From assembly GCA_965658595.1 (NCBI GenBank), contig CBFHSW010000008.1, forward strand, positions 1-34,127: a DNA stretch of 34,127 nt, in the 5' to 3' direction. This stretch comes from UBA1858 sp965658595. Lineage in GTDB: Bacteria; Pseudomonadota; Gammaproteobacteria; UBA4575. Position 1 is the stretch's first letter. Each line of letters begins with the position of its first letter. Shown piece after piece: positions 23,461 to 32,535 of this stretch. Under the pieces are notes generated by a model. That model searched no databases, was not told where the DNA came from, and was given only the letters and a program-made list of their open reading frames with translations. A program made the position numbers and the translations under genes.

Positions 23461-24462
23461 ATGAGATTAATGATCGTGACAGATGCATGGAAACCACAAG
23501 TGAATGGAGTGGTCACCACATTAGCTAAAACCCGCGACACCATGATTGCTATGAGCCATGATGTAATGGTCATCGAGCCCAGCAAATTCAAGACAGTTCC
23601 CTGCCCGACCTATCCAGAAATTCGTTTAGCCATTAATCCCAATCACAATATGCGCTGTAGTATTGAGAGTTATCAACCTACACATATTCATATTGCGACT
23701 GAGGGCCCACTCGGCTTAGCCGCTCGTCATATTTGCCTGCAAAATGATTGGGCGTTTACCACGTCTTATCACACACAATTCCCAGAATATATACGTGAGC
23801 GCATACCATTGCCGCTCAAAATTTCTTACGCTTACTATCGCTGGTTTCATAGCAAAGCTAGCCACACTTTGGTCGGCACTCCACATCTCAAAAAATTATT
23901 GGAGCAACGAGGCTTTAAGAATATTGCATTATGGTCACGCGGCGTCGACACCACTACATTCAAACCTAAAGATAAAAACTTTCTCGATTACCCAAGACCT
24001 ATTTGGGTGTATGTTGGGCGCGTCTCAGTGGAGAAAAATATTGAGGAATTTTTACGTCTTGACTTACCTGGCACCAAAGTCGTAATAGGACATGGCCCTG
24101 CTTTGGAAAAGCTGAGCCAGCAACATACAGAGGTGAAATTCGAAGGCTATCGATTTGGTGACGAGCTCGCTAGTTACATCAGTGCAGGAGATGTGTTTGT
24201 ATTTCCCAGCGTCACCGATACTTTTGGAATAGTGATGTTAGAAGCAATGGCCTGTGGATTACCAGTGGCAGCATTCCCAGTCACGGGCCCTATGGATGTG
24301 GTGCATGATGGTATCACGGGCAGTTTGAACGAGGACTTAAAAACCGCTGCGCTAAACGCTCTTAAATTAAACCCTCAAGATTGTTTAGACCAAGGTCAAG
24401 AATACACATGGACTAAAGCTACCGATCAGTTTGTGAAACACTTGACCCCTATCTGTAGTTAA
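23461..24462 (+). CDS. GT4 glycosyltransferase resembling Agt (glycolipid synthesis under phosphate limitation)
   Basis: 333 aa from ATG 23461 (GGGG 6 nt upstream); a GTG at 23449 in the same frame is rejected. Two Rossmann-like halves give a GT-B fold. Landmarks: RLMIVTDAWKPQVNGVV at the N-terminus, VPCPTYPEIRLA, HIATEGPLGLAAR, TSYHTQFPEY, LWSRGVDTTTFKP, VYVGRVSVEKN, and the donor-binding segment FGIVMLEAMACGLPVA near 255-270 with its E-x7-E-like acidic pair replaced by the family's TDTFG/LEAM form. These stretches closely resemble Agt/MgtA-type enzymes that glycosylate diacylglycerol in the PlcP-Agt lipid-remodelling pathway. That assignment is from memory of the family, not from a search. 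First gene of a PhoB-like operon with a second GT4 and ppk1. Confidence 0.88.
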   Translation: MRLMIVTDAWKPQVNGVVTTLAKTRDTMIAMSHDVMVIEPSKFKTVPCPTYPEIRLAINPNHNMRCSIESYQPTHIHIATEGPLGLAARHICLQNDWAFTTSYHTQFPEYIRERIPLPLKISYAYYRWFHSKASHTLVGTPHLKKLLEQRGFKNIALWSRGVDTTTFKPKDKNFLDYPRPIWVYVGRVSVEKNIEEFLRLDLPGTKVVIGHGPALEKLSQQHTEVKFEGYRFGDELASYISAGDVFVFPSVTDTFGIVMLEAMACGLPVAAFPVTGPMDVVHDGITGSLNEDLKTAALNALKLNPQDCLDQGQEYTWTKATDQFVKHLTPICS

Positions 24463-24480
24463 TCTGATCAACGATACATC

Positions 24481-25659
24481 ATGCATATATTAATGATATC
24501 TGACGTCTACTTCCCACGGATTAATGGCGTATCAACATCAATTCGAACTTTCATTACTGAATTAAATAAACAAGGACATCGTGTCACTTTGATTGCTCCA
24601 AACTACCATGAAAGAGAAACTGTTTTTGAGCGCACACCGCTGGGTGATGTTATTCGCATTGCATCTCGTCATGTACCTTTCGACAAGGAAGATCGCTTCA
24701 TGCAATTTTCTCAAATCACCCAAATAATCGAACAACTAAAATTGAAAGAAATTGACCTTATACATATTCAAACACCATTCATTGCACACTACGCAGGAGT
24801 CAATCTCTCTAAACATCTTCAAATACCCTGTGTCTCAACCTATCATACTTTGTTCGAAGAATATTTATATCACTATATTCCCATCCTTCCAAAAAGTTTT
24901 TGGCGTTTCTTTGCACGCCGCTTTTCCTCATATCAATGCAACCAAGTCAATGCAGTCATAGCACCCACATCATGCGTTACTCAACTATTGAAAAACTATG
25001 GCGTGCAGACAGATATCACAGTCATTCCTACAGGTGTTGATATCAAAAAATATGCGCGCACCGGGAAAACGACTTTTAGAAAAGACTTCAATATCCCAGA
25101 AAATAAAAAAATCTGTTTGAATGTGAGTAGAATCGCTTTTGAGAAAAATATTGGATTCTTACTCAACGTTATCCAATCAGTCAAAAAAAGCTGCCCAGAA
25201 ATTCTTTTGATTATTGCTGGAGAAGGTCCAGCTAAAAAACATTATATACATCAAGTTGAAAAGATGGACTTACAAGATAATATTCTTTTCACAGGATATT
25301 TAGATCATGATACCGATCTAATAAATGGTTATCATTTTTCTGACGTTTTTCTCTTCAGCTCGAAAACAGAAACACAAGGCCTTGTTCTGTTGGAAGCCAT
25401 GGCATGCGGTTTGCCTATAGTCTCCATAGCTGAAATGGGTACTTTAGATATACTTAAAGATAGTGAGGCTGCATTAATATCCCCTGAAGATGTGGAGTAT
25501 TTTTCGCAGCTAGTACTCGATCTTTTAAATGACCCTAAACAACATGCCCACCTCAAATTGGCTGCCAAAAGTCATGCCTTGCAGTGGGACACTCAACAAC
25601 TGACAAAAAAAATGAGTTTTTTTTATAATGAGTGCCTGAGTAAATATCATGTCAAATAA
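24481..25659 (+). CDS. Second GT4 glycosyltransferase, possibly lipid-linked
   Basis: 392 aa, GT-B fold of family GT4. Visible: MHILMISDVYFPRINGVSTS with the acceptor-side glycine-rich loop, HIQTPFIAHYAGV, STYHTLFEEYLYHY, VIPTGVDIKKY, LNVSRIAFEKN, IIAGEGPAKKH, and the nucleotide-sugar site FSSKTETQGLVLLEAMACGL near 290-310 (the E-x7-E motif). Proteins of this type include diacylglycerol glucosyl- and galactosyl-transferases and mannosyltransferases such as PimB; I cannot choose among them. It starts 18 bp after the first glycosyltransferase and overlaps ppk1 by 11 bp, so the three form one operon. It could add a second sugar to the product of the first enzyme. The DNA is noticeably richer in A and T than the genes before it. 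Confidence 0.9.
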   Translation: MHILMISDVYFPRINGVSTSIRTFITELNKQGHRVTLIAPNYHERETVFERTPLGDVIRIASRHVPFDKEDRFMQFSQITQIIEQLKLKEIDLIHIQTPFIAHYAGVNLSKHLQIPCVSTYHTLFEEYLYHYIPILPKSFWRFFARRFSSYQCNQVNAVIAPTSCVTQLLKNYGVQTDITVIPTGVDIKKYARTGKTTFRKDFNIPENKKICLNVSRIAFEKNIGFLLNVIQSVKKSCPEILLIIAGEGPAKKHYIHQVEKMDLQDNILFTGYLDHDTDLINGYHFSDVFLFSSKTETQGLVLLEAMACGLPIVSIAEMGTLDILKDSEAALISPEDVEYFSQLVLDLLNDPKQHAHLKLAAKSHALQWDTQQLTKKMSFFYNECLSKYHVK

Positions 25660-27742
25660 TATTTACTCAAAAAAAACTGATCTTAATCAACCTGAATTTT
25701 TCTTTAATCGAGAAATCAGTCAACTTCAATTCAATTATAGAGTACTGGAGCAAGCAAAAAGCAAAACCTGCCCTCTACTGGAACGCCTAAAATTCTTATG
25801 TATTTCTTGTAGTAATCTCGATGAGTTTTTTGAAATACGGGTAGGTGGAATCAAACAAAATATTAAATATGATACTCAGCATACAACACCAGATCGCCTC
25901 ACACCTGAGACTCATCTAAAAGAAATTCATCAACTAGCAAGTCAATTGGTACAGGATCAATATAATTATTTTAATAACACTATAGTTCCAGCACTTGCAG
26001 ATCAAGAGATCCATTTATTACCACGTAATAGATGGGATGCTGATCAAAAGAAGTGGGTGTATCAATATTTTATTGAACAAGTTGAACCCATATTAAGTCC
26101 GATGGGGATAGATCTTGGGCATCCATTTCCAAGCGTTATAAACAAAAGTCTCAATTTTATTGTTGAAGTGGCTGGCACCGATGCATTTGGTCGTAGTGGT
26201 TATTTTGCGATTGTCCAAGCTCCACGTTCACTCTCCCGAATTATTGAAATACCAAGCAAAGATGATAAGTCCAGAAATTTTGTGTTCCTATCTTCCATAA
26301 TACATGCGCATGTCAATAATTTATTTGAGGGACTAAATGTAAGAGGTTGCTATCAATTTCGCACTACTCGAAATAGCGATCTCTATGTAGAAGATGAAAT
26401 TGATGATTTGCGTATAGCGCTAGAGGGCGAATTAGCTTCACGTCCCTATGGCGCGGCTGTTCGACTAGAGATCGCTGATAATACTCCAGAACATCTTGCT
26501 AATTATTTATTAACACAATTTAAATTAACACAACAAGATCTGTATCGTGTTTATGGCCCAGTGAATCTCAATCGTCTATTTGATATTTATGACTTACTGA
26601 ATAGACCCGATCTGAAGTACCCTTCTTTTAAAGCTAAATTACCAACGCCGATTGACTCAGAGTCAGATCTATTTAAAGTCATTTCTAAACAAGATGTGCT
26701 CATGCATCACCCCTATCAATCATTCACCCCAGTGATTAACCTTCTACAGCAAGCAGCTCGTGATGAACATGTACTCGCTATCAAACAAACCCTTTATCGC
26801 ACGGGTGCAAAATCTAAAATTGTCGATGCTTTAGTAGAAGCTGCCGAAGCAGGCAAAGAAGTTACGGTAGTGATTGAATTAATGGCTCGATTTGATGAAG
26901 CTGCTAATATAAAGCTCGCGAGGCGACTGCAAAAAGCGGGGGCTCATGTAGTTTATGGCATCCTGGGAACTAAAACTCACGCTAAAATGATCCTTATAGT
27001 GCGTCGTCAGCAAAACACATTAGTTCGCTATGCGCACTTGGGCACTGGTAATTATCATCAAAAAACCACCAAACTCTATACTGACTATGGCATGTTTACT
27101 GTCAATCCTAAGATCACTCAAGACATCCATGAAATATTCTTGCAATTAACCAGTTTTACAAAAATTCCTCGATTAAATGCAATGTTACAAGCACCTTTCA
27201 CACTCTATAAAACAATTATTGAATATATAGATAAAGAAATTAAGCGCGCGGCCAAAGGTCGCAAAGCTACTATCATTGCACAAATGAATTCTTTAATTGA
27301 ACCGCAACTTATTCAAACTCTTTATCGTGCTTCGCAAGCAGGTGTTGAGATCAAATTGATCGTACGCGGCCAATGCTGTCTACGCCCAGGGATACCCGGT
27401 GTCTCAGACAATATTGAGGTGCGCTCTATAGTGGGTCGATTTTTAGAACATTCACGCATATTTTATTTTTCCAATGGGGGGCGTTCAAAACTCTATTGTT
27501 CGAGTGCAGACTGGATGGACAGAAACTTTTTTAGGCGCATTGAAACCGCTTGGCCAATTTTAGATGCTAGTAATAAAAAGCGCATACTTGATGAACTCAA
27601 GCTATGTCTGAATGACAATCAGAATGCTTGGGTTTTACAAACCGATGGAAGTTATCTAAAAAGCAGTAAAAAATCACACAAGAAGCCCATCATGGCACAA
27701 AAGATATTGTTGGAGCGTTATGCCGTTATCAAGAAAACTTAA
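25649..27742 (+). CDS. ppk1: Polyphosphate kinase 1
   Basis: 697 aa, about the length of E. coli PPK (688). It reversibly joins the gamma phosphate of ATP into polyphosphate. The N-terminal domain has FFNREISQLQFNYRVLEQA and CSNLDEFFEIRVGGIK. The two phospholipase-D-like halves carry the active-site histidines: H444 in TKTHAKMILIV (the phosphorylated His) and H601 in RFLEHSRIFYF; LGTGNYHQKTTKLYTDYG is also diagnostic. The start overlaps the upstream glycosyltransferase by 11 bp, and the end overlaps the convergent ppx by 14 bp. Having ppk1 in a likely PhoB operon with glycosyltransferases, rather than next to ppx in one transcript, is unusual. Confidence 0.97.
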   Translation: MSNNIYSKKTDLNQPEFFFNREISQLQFNYRVLEQAKSKTCPLLERLKFLCISCSNLDEFFEIRVGGIKQNIKYDTQHTTPDRLTPETHLKEIHQLASQLVQDQYNYFNNTIVPALADQEIHLLPRNRWDADQKKWVYQYFIEQVEPILSPMGIDLGHPFPSVINKSLNFIVEVAGTDAFGRSGYFAIVQAPRSLSRIIEIPSKDDKSRNFVFLSSIIHAHVNNLFEGLNVRGCYQFRTTRNSDLYVEDEIDDLRIALEGELASRPYGAAVRLEIADNTPEHLANYLLTQFKLTQQDLYRVYGPVNLNRLFDIYDLLNRPDLKYPSFKAKLPTPIDSESDLFKVISKQDVLMHHPYQSFTPVINLLQQAARDEHVLAIKQTLYRTGAKSKIVDALVEAAEAGKEVTVVIELMARFDEAANIKLARRLQKAGAHVVYGILGTKTHAKMILIVRRQQNTLVRYAHLGTGNYHQKTTKLYTDYGMFTVNPKITQDIHEIFLQLTSFTKIPRLNAMLQAPFTLYKTIIEYIDKEIKRAAKGRKATIIAQMNSLIEPQLIQTLYRASQAGVEIKLIVRGQCCLRPGIPGVSDNIEVRSIVGRFLEHSRIFYFSNGGRSKLYCSSADWMDRNFFRRIETAWPILDASNKKRILDELKLCLNDNQNAWVLQTDGSYLKSSKKSHKKPIMAQKILLERYAVIKKT

Positions 27743-29246
27743 TGCTGAAGTCGATTACTTTTACATAGTTATTTTCTTGTTCTAAATCCAGTTGACTAAG
27801 GGGTGACTGGTCTAGATATTTTTCAACAAAAATCAGCTGTATCGATTCTTTATTCACACATACCTTATGCACTGGGAAGTCGCTAGTATTTCGATCACGA
27901 TTTAACAACACCGCAATCCTAAGAATTATCAACAATCGCTTTATGATTATGACGTTAGCTTCATCTAGATCATCAAAAAATACATTACGGATCTTACGGC
28001 GGTGACACCCAATTAAACAGGCCAGCATGGTCTGCTCATTTTTTGCAAACCCGGGCATATCCATGTATTGCAATAAATAAGCACCGTGCCGATGATAGCT
28101 AGCATGAGCAATATCTAGACCTATCTCATGTAATCTCGACGCCCAACGTAAATATTTCTTATGCTCGCTATCGTTAAGCTGCCAGTCGTGTTTGACCATA
28201 TCAAACAAGCTATATGCATCATGCTCCACTCGATCAGCCTGATCTTGTTCTATGGAATAACGCCTCTCTAGTGCTGCCACTGTATTGACGCGAACATCTT
28301 GTTGATCTGAGTCTAAACGACCTATCAAATCAGACAATACGCCTTCTCGTAAGGCGCCATCTGAAAAATCCATCTGTTTTACTTCTAAACTCTCAAATAT
28401 GGCAATCAAAATTGCCAATCCGCCTGGCAATACTGGCATACGTTCTTTTTTAATATTGGCATACTCTAAATGCTTAATATCGCCAATGTTAATTAATTCA
28501 TCACGTATATCGATTAAATGGTGCAGACCCAATGGCTGGCTAGTATCACTATGTTGTTCCTTAATTATCATAATAGCTTTTATGGTGCCGGACGCCCCTA
28601 ATGCTATATCCCAACCAATACGTTTAAACTTATTCGCAGTTGATCGCAGTTGTTGCTTTGCATCAAGTACCGCAGCTTCGAATGCTTCTGCGTTAATCTT
28701 GCCATCTTTGAAGTAACGTTCACTGTAAGACACACACCCCATGAAACAACTTTCCATATGTACTGGTTGGTTGCCTTCACCTACGATCACCTCGGTACTT
28801 CCACCACCGATATCTACCACTATCCTCTTTTCTTCTGGCCGTGAGATCGAGAACACCGTGCCTTTATAAATTAATCTTGCTTCCTCTATTCCAGAAATAA
28901 TTTCAACTGGATAGCCCAAAGCTTGTTGAGCTTGCTTCAAGAATAATCGTGTTTTCTTTGCCGCGCGCAATGCATTGGTTGCAATGACCCGCACTGAGCC
29001 TGCGTTCATATCACGCAAGCGCTGACCAAAACGACCCAGACAGGCTATAGCCCGCTCAATGGCCTGTTGGTCTAGTTGACGAGATTTATTGAGTCCAGTA
29101 CTTAAACGAACCATTTCTTTATGGCGATCAATAATCTTGATTTGACCTTCATGACTTTGCGCCACAACCATGTGAAAGCTATTCGAACCCATATCAATCA
29201 CGGCGATGACTTTATTTTGTTGACGCTGTGTGATGTTTGTTTTCAC
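27729..29246 (-). CDS. ppx: Exopolyphosphatase, Ppx/GppA family
   Basis: 505 aa, the normal length for Ppx. It removes terminal phosphates from polyphosphate and may also hydrolyse pppGpp. The N-terminal actin-like ATPase fold has VIDMGSNSFHMVVA (phosphate 1 loop), TNALRAAKK, VISGIEEARLIYKGT (with the catalytic Glu region) and VVDIGGGSTEVIVG (phosphate 2 loop). The C-terminal HD-like domain (about 310-505) has RWASRLHEIGLDIAHASYHRHG. It is transcribed toward ppk1 and overlaps its end by 14 bp, so the two opposed activities are read from opposite strands. It follows cysS by 44 bp on the same strand. Ppx versus GppA cannot be settled here; ppk1 nearby favours Ppx. Confidence 0.93.
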   Translation of the reverse strand: MKTNITQRQQNKVIAVIDMGSNSFHMVVAQSHEGQIKIIDRHKEMVRLSTGLNKSRQLDQQAIERAIACLGRFGQRLRDMNAGSVRVIATNALRAAKKTRLFLKQAQQALGYPVEIISGIEEARLIYKGTVFSISRPEEKRIVVDIGGGSTEVIVGEGNQPVHMESCFMGCVSYSERYFKDGKINAEAFEAAVLDAKQQLRSTANKFKRIGWDIALGASGTIKAIMIIKEQHSDTSQPLGLHHLIDIRDELINIGDIKHLEYANIKKERMPVLPGGLAILIAIFESLEVKQMDFSDGALREGVLSDLIGRLDSDQQDVRVNTVAALERRYSIEQDQADRVEHDAYSLFDMVKHDWQLNDSEHKKYLRWASRLHEIGLDIAHASYHRHGAYLLQYMDMPGFAKNEQTMLACLIGCHRRKIRNVFFDDLDEANVIIIKRLLIILRIAVLLNRDRNTSDFPVHKVCVNKESIQLIFVEKYLDQSPLSQLDLEQENNYVKVIDFSIKFS

Positions 29247-29290
29247 AAAAGACCTTGATGTTTAAGACTTTGCATTGGGGCACAGATAAA

Positions 29291-30667
29291 TTATTTTTTG
29301 CGCCAGCGTGTGTCTTCAGCACTATCCAATATTTCTATATTCATAGCCGCCAACTGATCACGGATCTTATCAGCGCTAGCAAAATCTTTGTCTGCCCTAG
29401 CTTGATTTCGTTGAGCTATCAATTGATCTATGTTGGCATGCTCAGCCTCTTCACCATCCATACCGAACCAATCGCTGGGTGACTGCTGTAATAAGCCAAT
29501 TAAGTTGCCACATTCTAACAAGCCAGCTTTTAATTGTGCCTGCTGATGAGGATCTTGACTAATATTCGCTTGCTTGGCGAGGCTATGCAATTCGCTCATG
29601 GCCAGCGGGGTATTCAAATCATCACTCAAGGCCTGTTTGAAAGCTTGTGTCAGACTTGCTTCACATGTTACGGACTGAATGTTTTCTAATTGTTCTAATG
29701 CCCCATACAATCTGTCCAAACTACTCTTGGCAGAAGTTAACAAATCATCTGTCCAATCTAATGGGCTCCTATAATGTGAGCTCAGCAATGCGTAACGCAC
29801 TGCCTCCCCGGGAGCGTCTGCAAGTAGATCATGCACCAACAATACGTTGCCAATCGACTTCGACATTTTCTCATGATTCACATTCACAAAACCGTTGTGT
29901 ATCCAATAATGACAAAACTCCTCGCCTCCATGTGAGCAAGTGCTTTGTGCGATTTCGTTTTCATGATGAGGAAATATTAAATCTTGTCCACCTCCATGAA
30001 TATCGATGGTTTTGCCAAGATGCTTTTCGATCATGGCAGAGCATTCTATGTGCCAACCGGGTCGACCGGCACCCCATGGACTGTCCCATGAAGGTTGTTC
30101 AGGTGTGGAAGGTTTCCATAAGATAAAGTCAGCGGGGTCTTGTTTATATGGCGCTACTTCCACGCGTGCACCAGCAATCATGTCGTCACGATTGCGCCCA
30201 GACAATTCTCCATATTTTGCGTATGCGGGCACATTAAATAACACATGATTTTCAGCCTCATAGGCATAACCCTGTTCTATTAAGCGCACAATCATTTGAA
30301 TGATTTCATCAATGTGATCGGTGGCATGAGGTTCTATATCCGGCAAGCCTACGCCCAATGAAGCCATATCTTGACGATAGATATCTGCAAACTTTTGAGT
30401 GATGACTTCTATACCCACACCCTGTTGTAGTGCTGCAGCATTAATCTTGTCATCCACATCGGTAATGTTGCGGGCATATACCACTTGCTTATATTCATTT
30501 CTAAGCAGTCGCACTAATACATCAAACACCACCGCTGGACGCGCATTACCAATATGCGCATAACTGTAAACTGTCGGCCCACACACATACATGGTGATAC
30601 GCTCGGGATCGATAGGGACAAATTCTTGCTTAGTTTTCTTGAGTGTGTTGTAAAGCTTAATGGTCAT
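29291..30667 (-). CDS. cysS: Cysteinyl-tRNA synthetase
   Basis: 458 aa, full length. Class I aminoacyl-tRNA synthetase with the HIGH motif as AHIGNARP (37-44), KMSKS in NHEKMSKSIGNVLLV, and zinc ligands C29 (MYVCGPTVYSYAHIG), C in WHIECSAM and the histidines of GGGQDLIFPHHENEIAQS, which bind zinc to select cysteine. The C-terminal part has the DALR-like helical bundle and tail TRWRKK. It is followed by ppx in the same direction. Confidence 0.97.
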   Translation of the reverse strand: MTIKLYNTLKKTKQEFVPIDPERITMYVCGPTVYSYAHIGNARPAVVFDVLVRLLRNEYKQVVYARNITDVDDKINAAALQQGVGIEVITQKFADIYRQDMASLGVGLPDIEPHATDHIDEIIQMIVRLIEQGYAYEAENHVLFNVPAYAKYGELSGRNRDDMIAGARVEVAPYKQDPADFILWKPSTPEQPSWDSPWGAGRPGWHIECSAMIEKHLGKTIDIHGGGQDLIFPHHENEIAQSTCSHGGEEFCHYWIHNGFVNVNHEKMSKSIGNVLLVHDLLADAPGEAVRYALLSSHYRSPLDWTDDLLTSAKSSLDRLYGALEQLENIQSVTCEASLTQAFKQALSDDLNTPLAMSELHSLAKQANISQDPHQQAQLKAGLLECGNLIGLLQQSPSDWFGMDGEEAEHANIDQLIAQRNQARADKDFASADKIRDQLAAMNIEILDSAEDTRWRKK

Positions 30668-30708
30668 AATAATCTTGTTTAAATATGCCTATGGCTAATG
30701 AGAGTAGG

Positions 30709-31677
30709 CTAAAATAAGCGTGACACAGAAAAATCTGCCAAGCTGAGTAAGGCCATTTTGTAATCACTGTCTGGTAGACATTCTAAATGTTGCTTTGCCA
30801 GTTCAACCTCTTGTAATGCCACTTGCTGAGTATAATCAATTGCTTTAGTGGATTGAATCACCTCGACCACCTGCTCAAGTTGATCTCTATCGCCATGCTC
30901 AATCACCTGTTTTAGCATCTGAGCCTGCTCAGGGTCGGCATGTTTGAGTGCGAAAATAATCGGCAAAGTGGGTTTACCTTCCGCTAAATCATCACCTACA
31001 TTTTTACCCATAGTGTCACTGTCTGCTCGATAATCCAGCACATCATCAATTAACTGAAAAGCCGTCCCAAGGTGCATGCCATAAGCGGCCATATGTTGTT
31101 CCAGCTCAACACTCTGCTCAGACAGTATTGCCCCTACTTGAGTGGCGGCTTCAAATAACTTGGCGGTCTTAAAACGAATCACTTCCATGTAACGTTCCTG
31201 TGTCGTGTCAGGATCATTACAATTCATCAACTGCAACACTTCGCCCTCTGCAATGGTATTGGAGGCCTTAGAAAGAATCTCCATCACCCGCAAATCACCA
31301 ATATCAACCATCATCTGAAAAGCCCGAGAAAAGATAAAGTCACCGACTAGCACGCTGGCTTCGTTACCCCAGATAGAGTTAGCTGTTTCCTTTCCACGGC
31401 GCAGATCAGAAGCATCCACCACATCATCGTGCAATAGAGTAGCCGTATGGATAAATTCAATCACCGCCGCAGTGGAAGTGTGTGCTTGTCCTTGATAGCC
31501 ACAGGCGCGCGCCGATAACACTGCCAATACTGGGCGTAGACGCTTACCACCGCTATTAATGATGTATTCCGCCATTTGTCGAATCAACACCACATCTGAA
31601 TAAAGCTGATCACGGATGTGTTGATTGACAGCTTCCATATCGAGCTCTGAGAGACTTTGAATTTCTTTAAATTGCAT
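30709..31677 (-). CDS. ispB: Octaprenyl diphosphate synthase
   Basis: 322 aa, the standard length. It builds the ubiquinone side chain from farnesyl diphosphate and isopentenyl diphosphate. The first aspartate-rich motif is in LLHDDVVDASDLRRG (near 82-96), the second in FQLIDDVLDYRADSD, with GGKRLRPVL near the N-terminus. This gene opposite rplU-rpmA-obgE is a standard gammaproteobacterial arrangement. On the minus strand a TTGACA lies 80 bp upstream but no -10 stands at the right distance. Chain length cannot be proven from sequence. Confidence 0.95.
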   Translation of the reverse strand: MQFKEIQSLSELDMEAVNQHIRDQLYSDVVLIRQMAEYIINSGGKRLRPVLAVLSARACGYQGQAHTSTAAVIEFIHTATLLHDDVVDASDLRRGKETANSIWGNEASVLVGDFIFSRAFQMMVDIGDLRVMEILSKASNTIAEGEVLQLMNCNDPDTTQERYMEVIRFKTAKLFEAATQVGAILSEQSVELEQHMAAYGMHLGTAFQLIDDVLDYRADSDTMGKNVGDDLAEGKPTLPIIFALKHADPEQAQMLKQVIEHGDRDQLEQVVEVIQSTKAIDYTQQVALQEVELAKQHLECLPDSDYKMALLSLADFSVSRLF

Positions 31678-31789
31678 GAATACTTATGTGTTAATGAATA
31701 TTTAAGATTTTAGTGAGATTTTTAAGAATGTTCGCTCTATCAGCGCTATACTATGTCAAAAGCTGGCATAAAGTAACCAGCCCAAACGA

Positions 31790-31818
31790 TTGACCTATAG
31801 GCCCCTGTCGGCTAGAAT
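31790..31818 (+). promoter_or_regulatory. Sigma-70 promoter of rplU-rpmA
   Basis: TTGACC (31790-31795), 17-nt spacer, TAGAAT (31813-31818). The predicted transcript start, near 31825, gives a leader of about 27 nt to the rplU ATG. This is the strongest sigma-70-like promoter I see in the window, fitting a ribosomal protein operon. Confidence 0.8.
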
Positions 31819-31851
31819 GCCGCTCTTTTTTTGCAAACACCCATAACAATT

Positions 31852-32163
31852 ATGTATGCAGTTATCGCCACTGGCGGAAAACAATATCGAGTAGAGCAGG
31901 GAGATATCCTGCGAGTTGAAAAACTTGACGCCCAAGAAGGCGACACGGTCGACTTTGACAAAGTATTAATGCTTGGCGCCGGAGAAGACGTCAATATTGG
32001 TGCGCCTTACTTAGAAGGCAGCAAAGTTAGCGCAGAAGTATTAGGCCAAGGCCGCGCGAAGAAAATCGAAATCATCAAGTTTAAGCGTCGTAAGCACCAT
32101 CGCAAGCAGATGGGGCACAGACAGTCTTATACTGAGCTACTGATTAAAGAAATCACCAAGTAA
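31852..32163 (+). CDS. rplU: 50S ribosomal protein L21
   Basis: 103 aa from ATG 31852, identical in length to E. coli L21. The start MYAVIATGGKQYRVEQGD is the conserved N-terminus, so the longer frame from 31831 is not used. Also seen: LMLGAGEDVNIGAPYLEG and the basic segment KFKRRKHHRKQMGHRQSYT, which contacts 23S rRNA. There is no clear Shine-Dalgarno. It heads the rplU-rpmA unit and has a good promoter upstream. Confidence 0.97.
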   Translation: MYAVIATGGKQYRVEQGDILRVEKLDAQEGDTVDFDKVLMLGAGEDVNIGAPYLEGSKVSAEVLGQGRAKKIEIIKFKRRKHHRKQMGHRQSYTELLIKEITK

Positions 32164-32210
32164 TACTCAGCGAGTATTATCTAAAGACAGGCAATTAGAC
32201 GGAATTAGAT

Positions 32211-32468
32211 ATGGCACATAAAAAAGCAGGCGGTAGTACTAGAAACGGTCGCGATTCGGAATCCAAACGATTAGGCGTGAAGATGTTTGGCGGACAACAA
32301 GTCGTTGCTGGTAACATCCTAGTACGTCAACGTGGAACACAATTCCACCCCGGCACTAACACAGGATTGGGTAAAGATTACACCATTTTTGCTAAGACCG
32401 ATGGTGTTGTAAAGTTTGAGACCAAAGGGCCTAAGAATCGTAAGTATATTAGCGTTGTTAACGCCTAA
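32211..32468 (+). CDS. rpmA: 50S ribosomal protein L27
   Basis: 85 aa, standard length. MAHKKAGGSTRNGRDSESKR is the conserved N-terminal tail that reaches the peptidyl transferase centre; VKMFGGQQVVAGNILVRQRG and HPGTNTGLGKDYTIFA follow. The start ATG has GGA 8 nt upstream. It lies 47 bp after rplU; a strong terminator follows at 32489-32518. Confidence 0.97.
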   Translation: MAHKKAGGSTRNGRDSESKRLGVKMFGGQQVVAGNILVRQRGTQFHPGTNTGLGKDYTIFAKTDGVVKFETKGPKNRKYISVVNA

Positions 32469-32488
32469 AGGTACTTATCAGATATTCT

Positions 32489-32518
32489 AAAAGCCCCGCA
32501 AGTCCGGGGCTTTTTTTT
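32489..32518 (+). terminator. Intrinsic terminator after rpmA
   Basis: GCCCCG (32493-32498), loop CAAGTC, CGGGGC (32505-32510), then eight T (32511-32518). Flanking A and T extend the stem. It lies only 18 bp before the obgE start at 32536, so part of the transcripts must read through, or obgE has its own promoter. Confidence 0.92.
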
Positions 32519-32535
32519 GTCCAGAGAAAATACTT

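Noticed and set aside
28399..30248. Plus-strand frames inside ppx and cysS up to 159 codons long
   Set aside because: They are complements of conserved coding sequence with no independent start signals; the codon bias of the real genes explains them.
31754..31759. Perfect TTGACA on the minus strand upstream of ispB
   Set aside because: No acceptable -10 stands 16 to 18 nt downstream, so I do not call a promoter.
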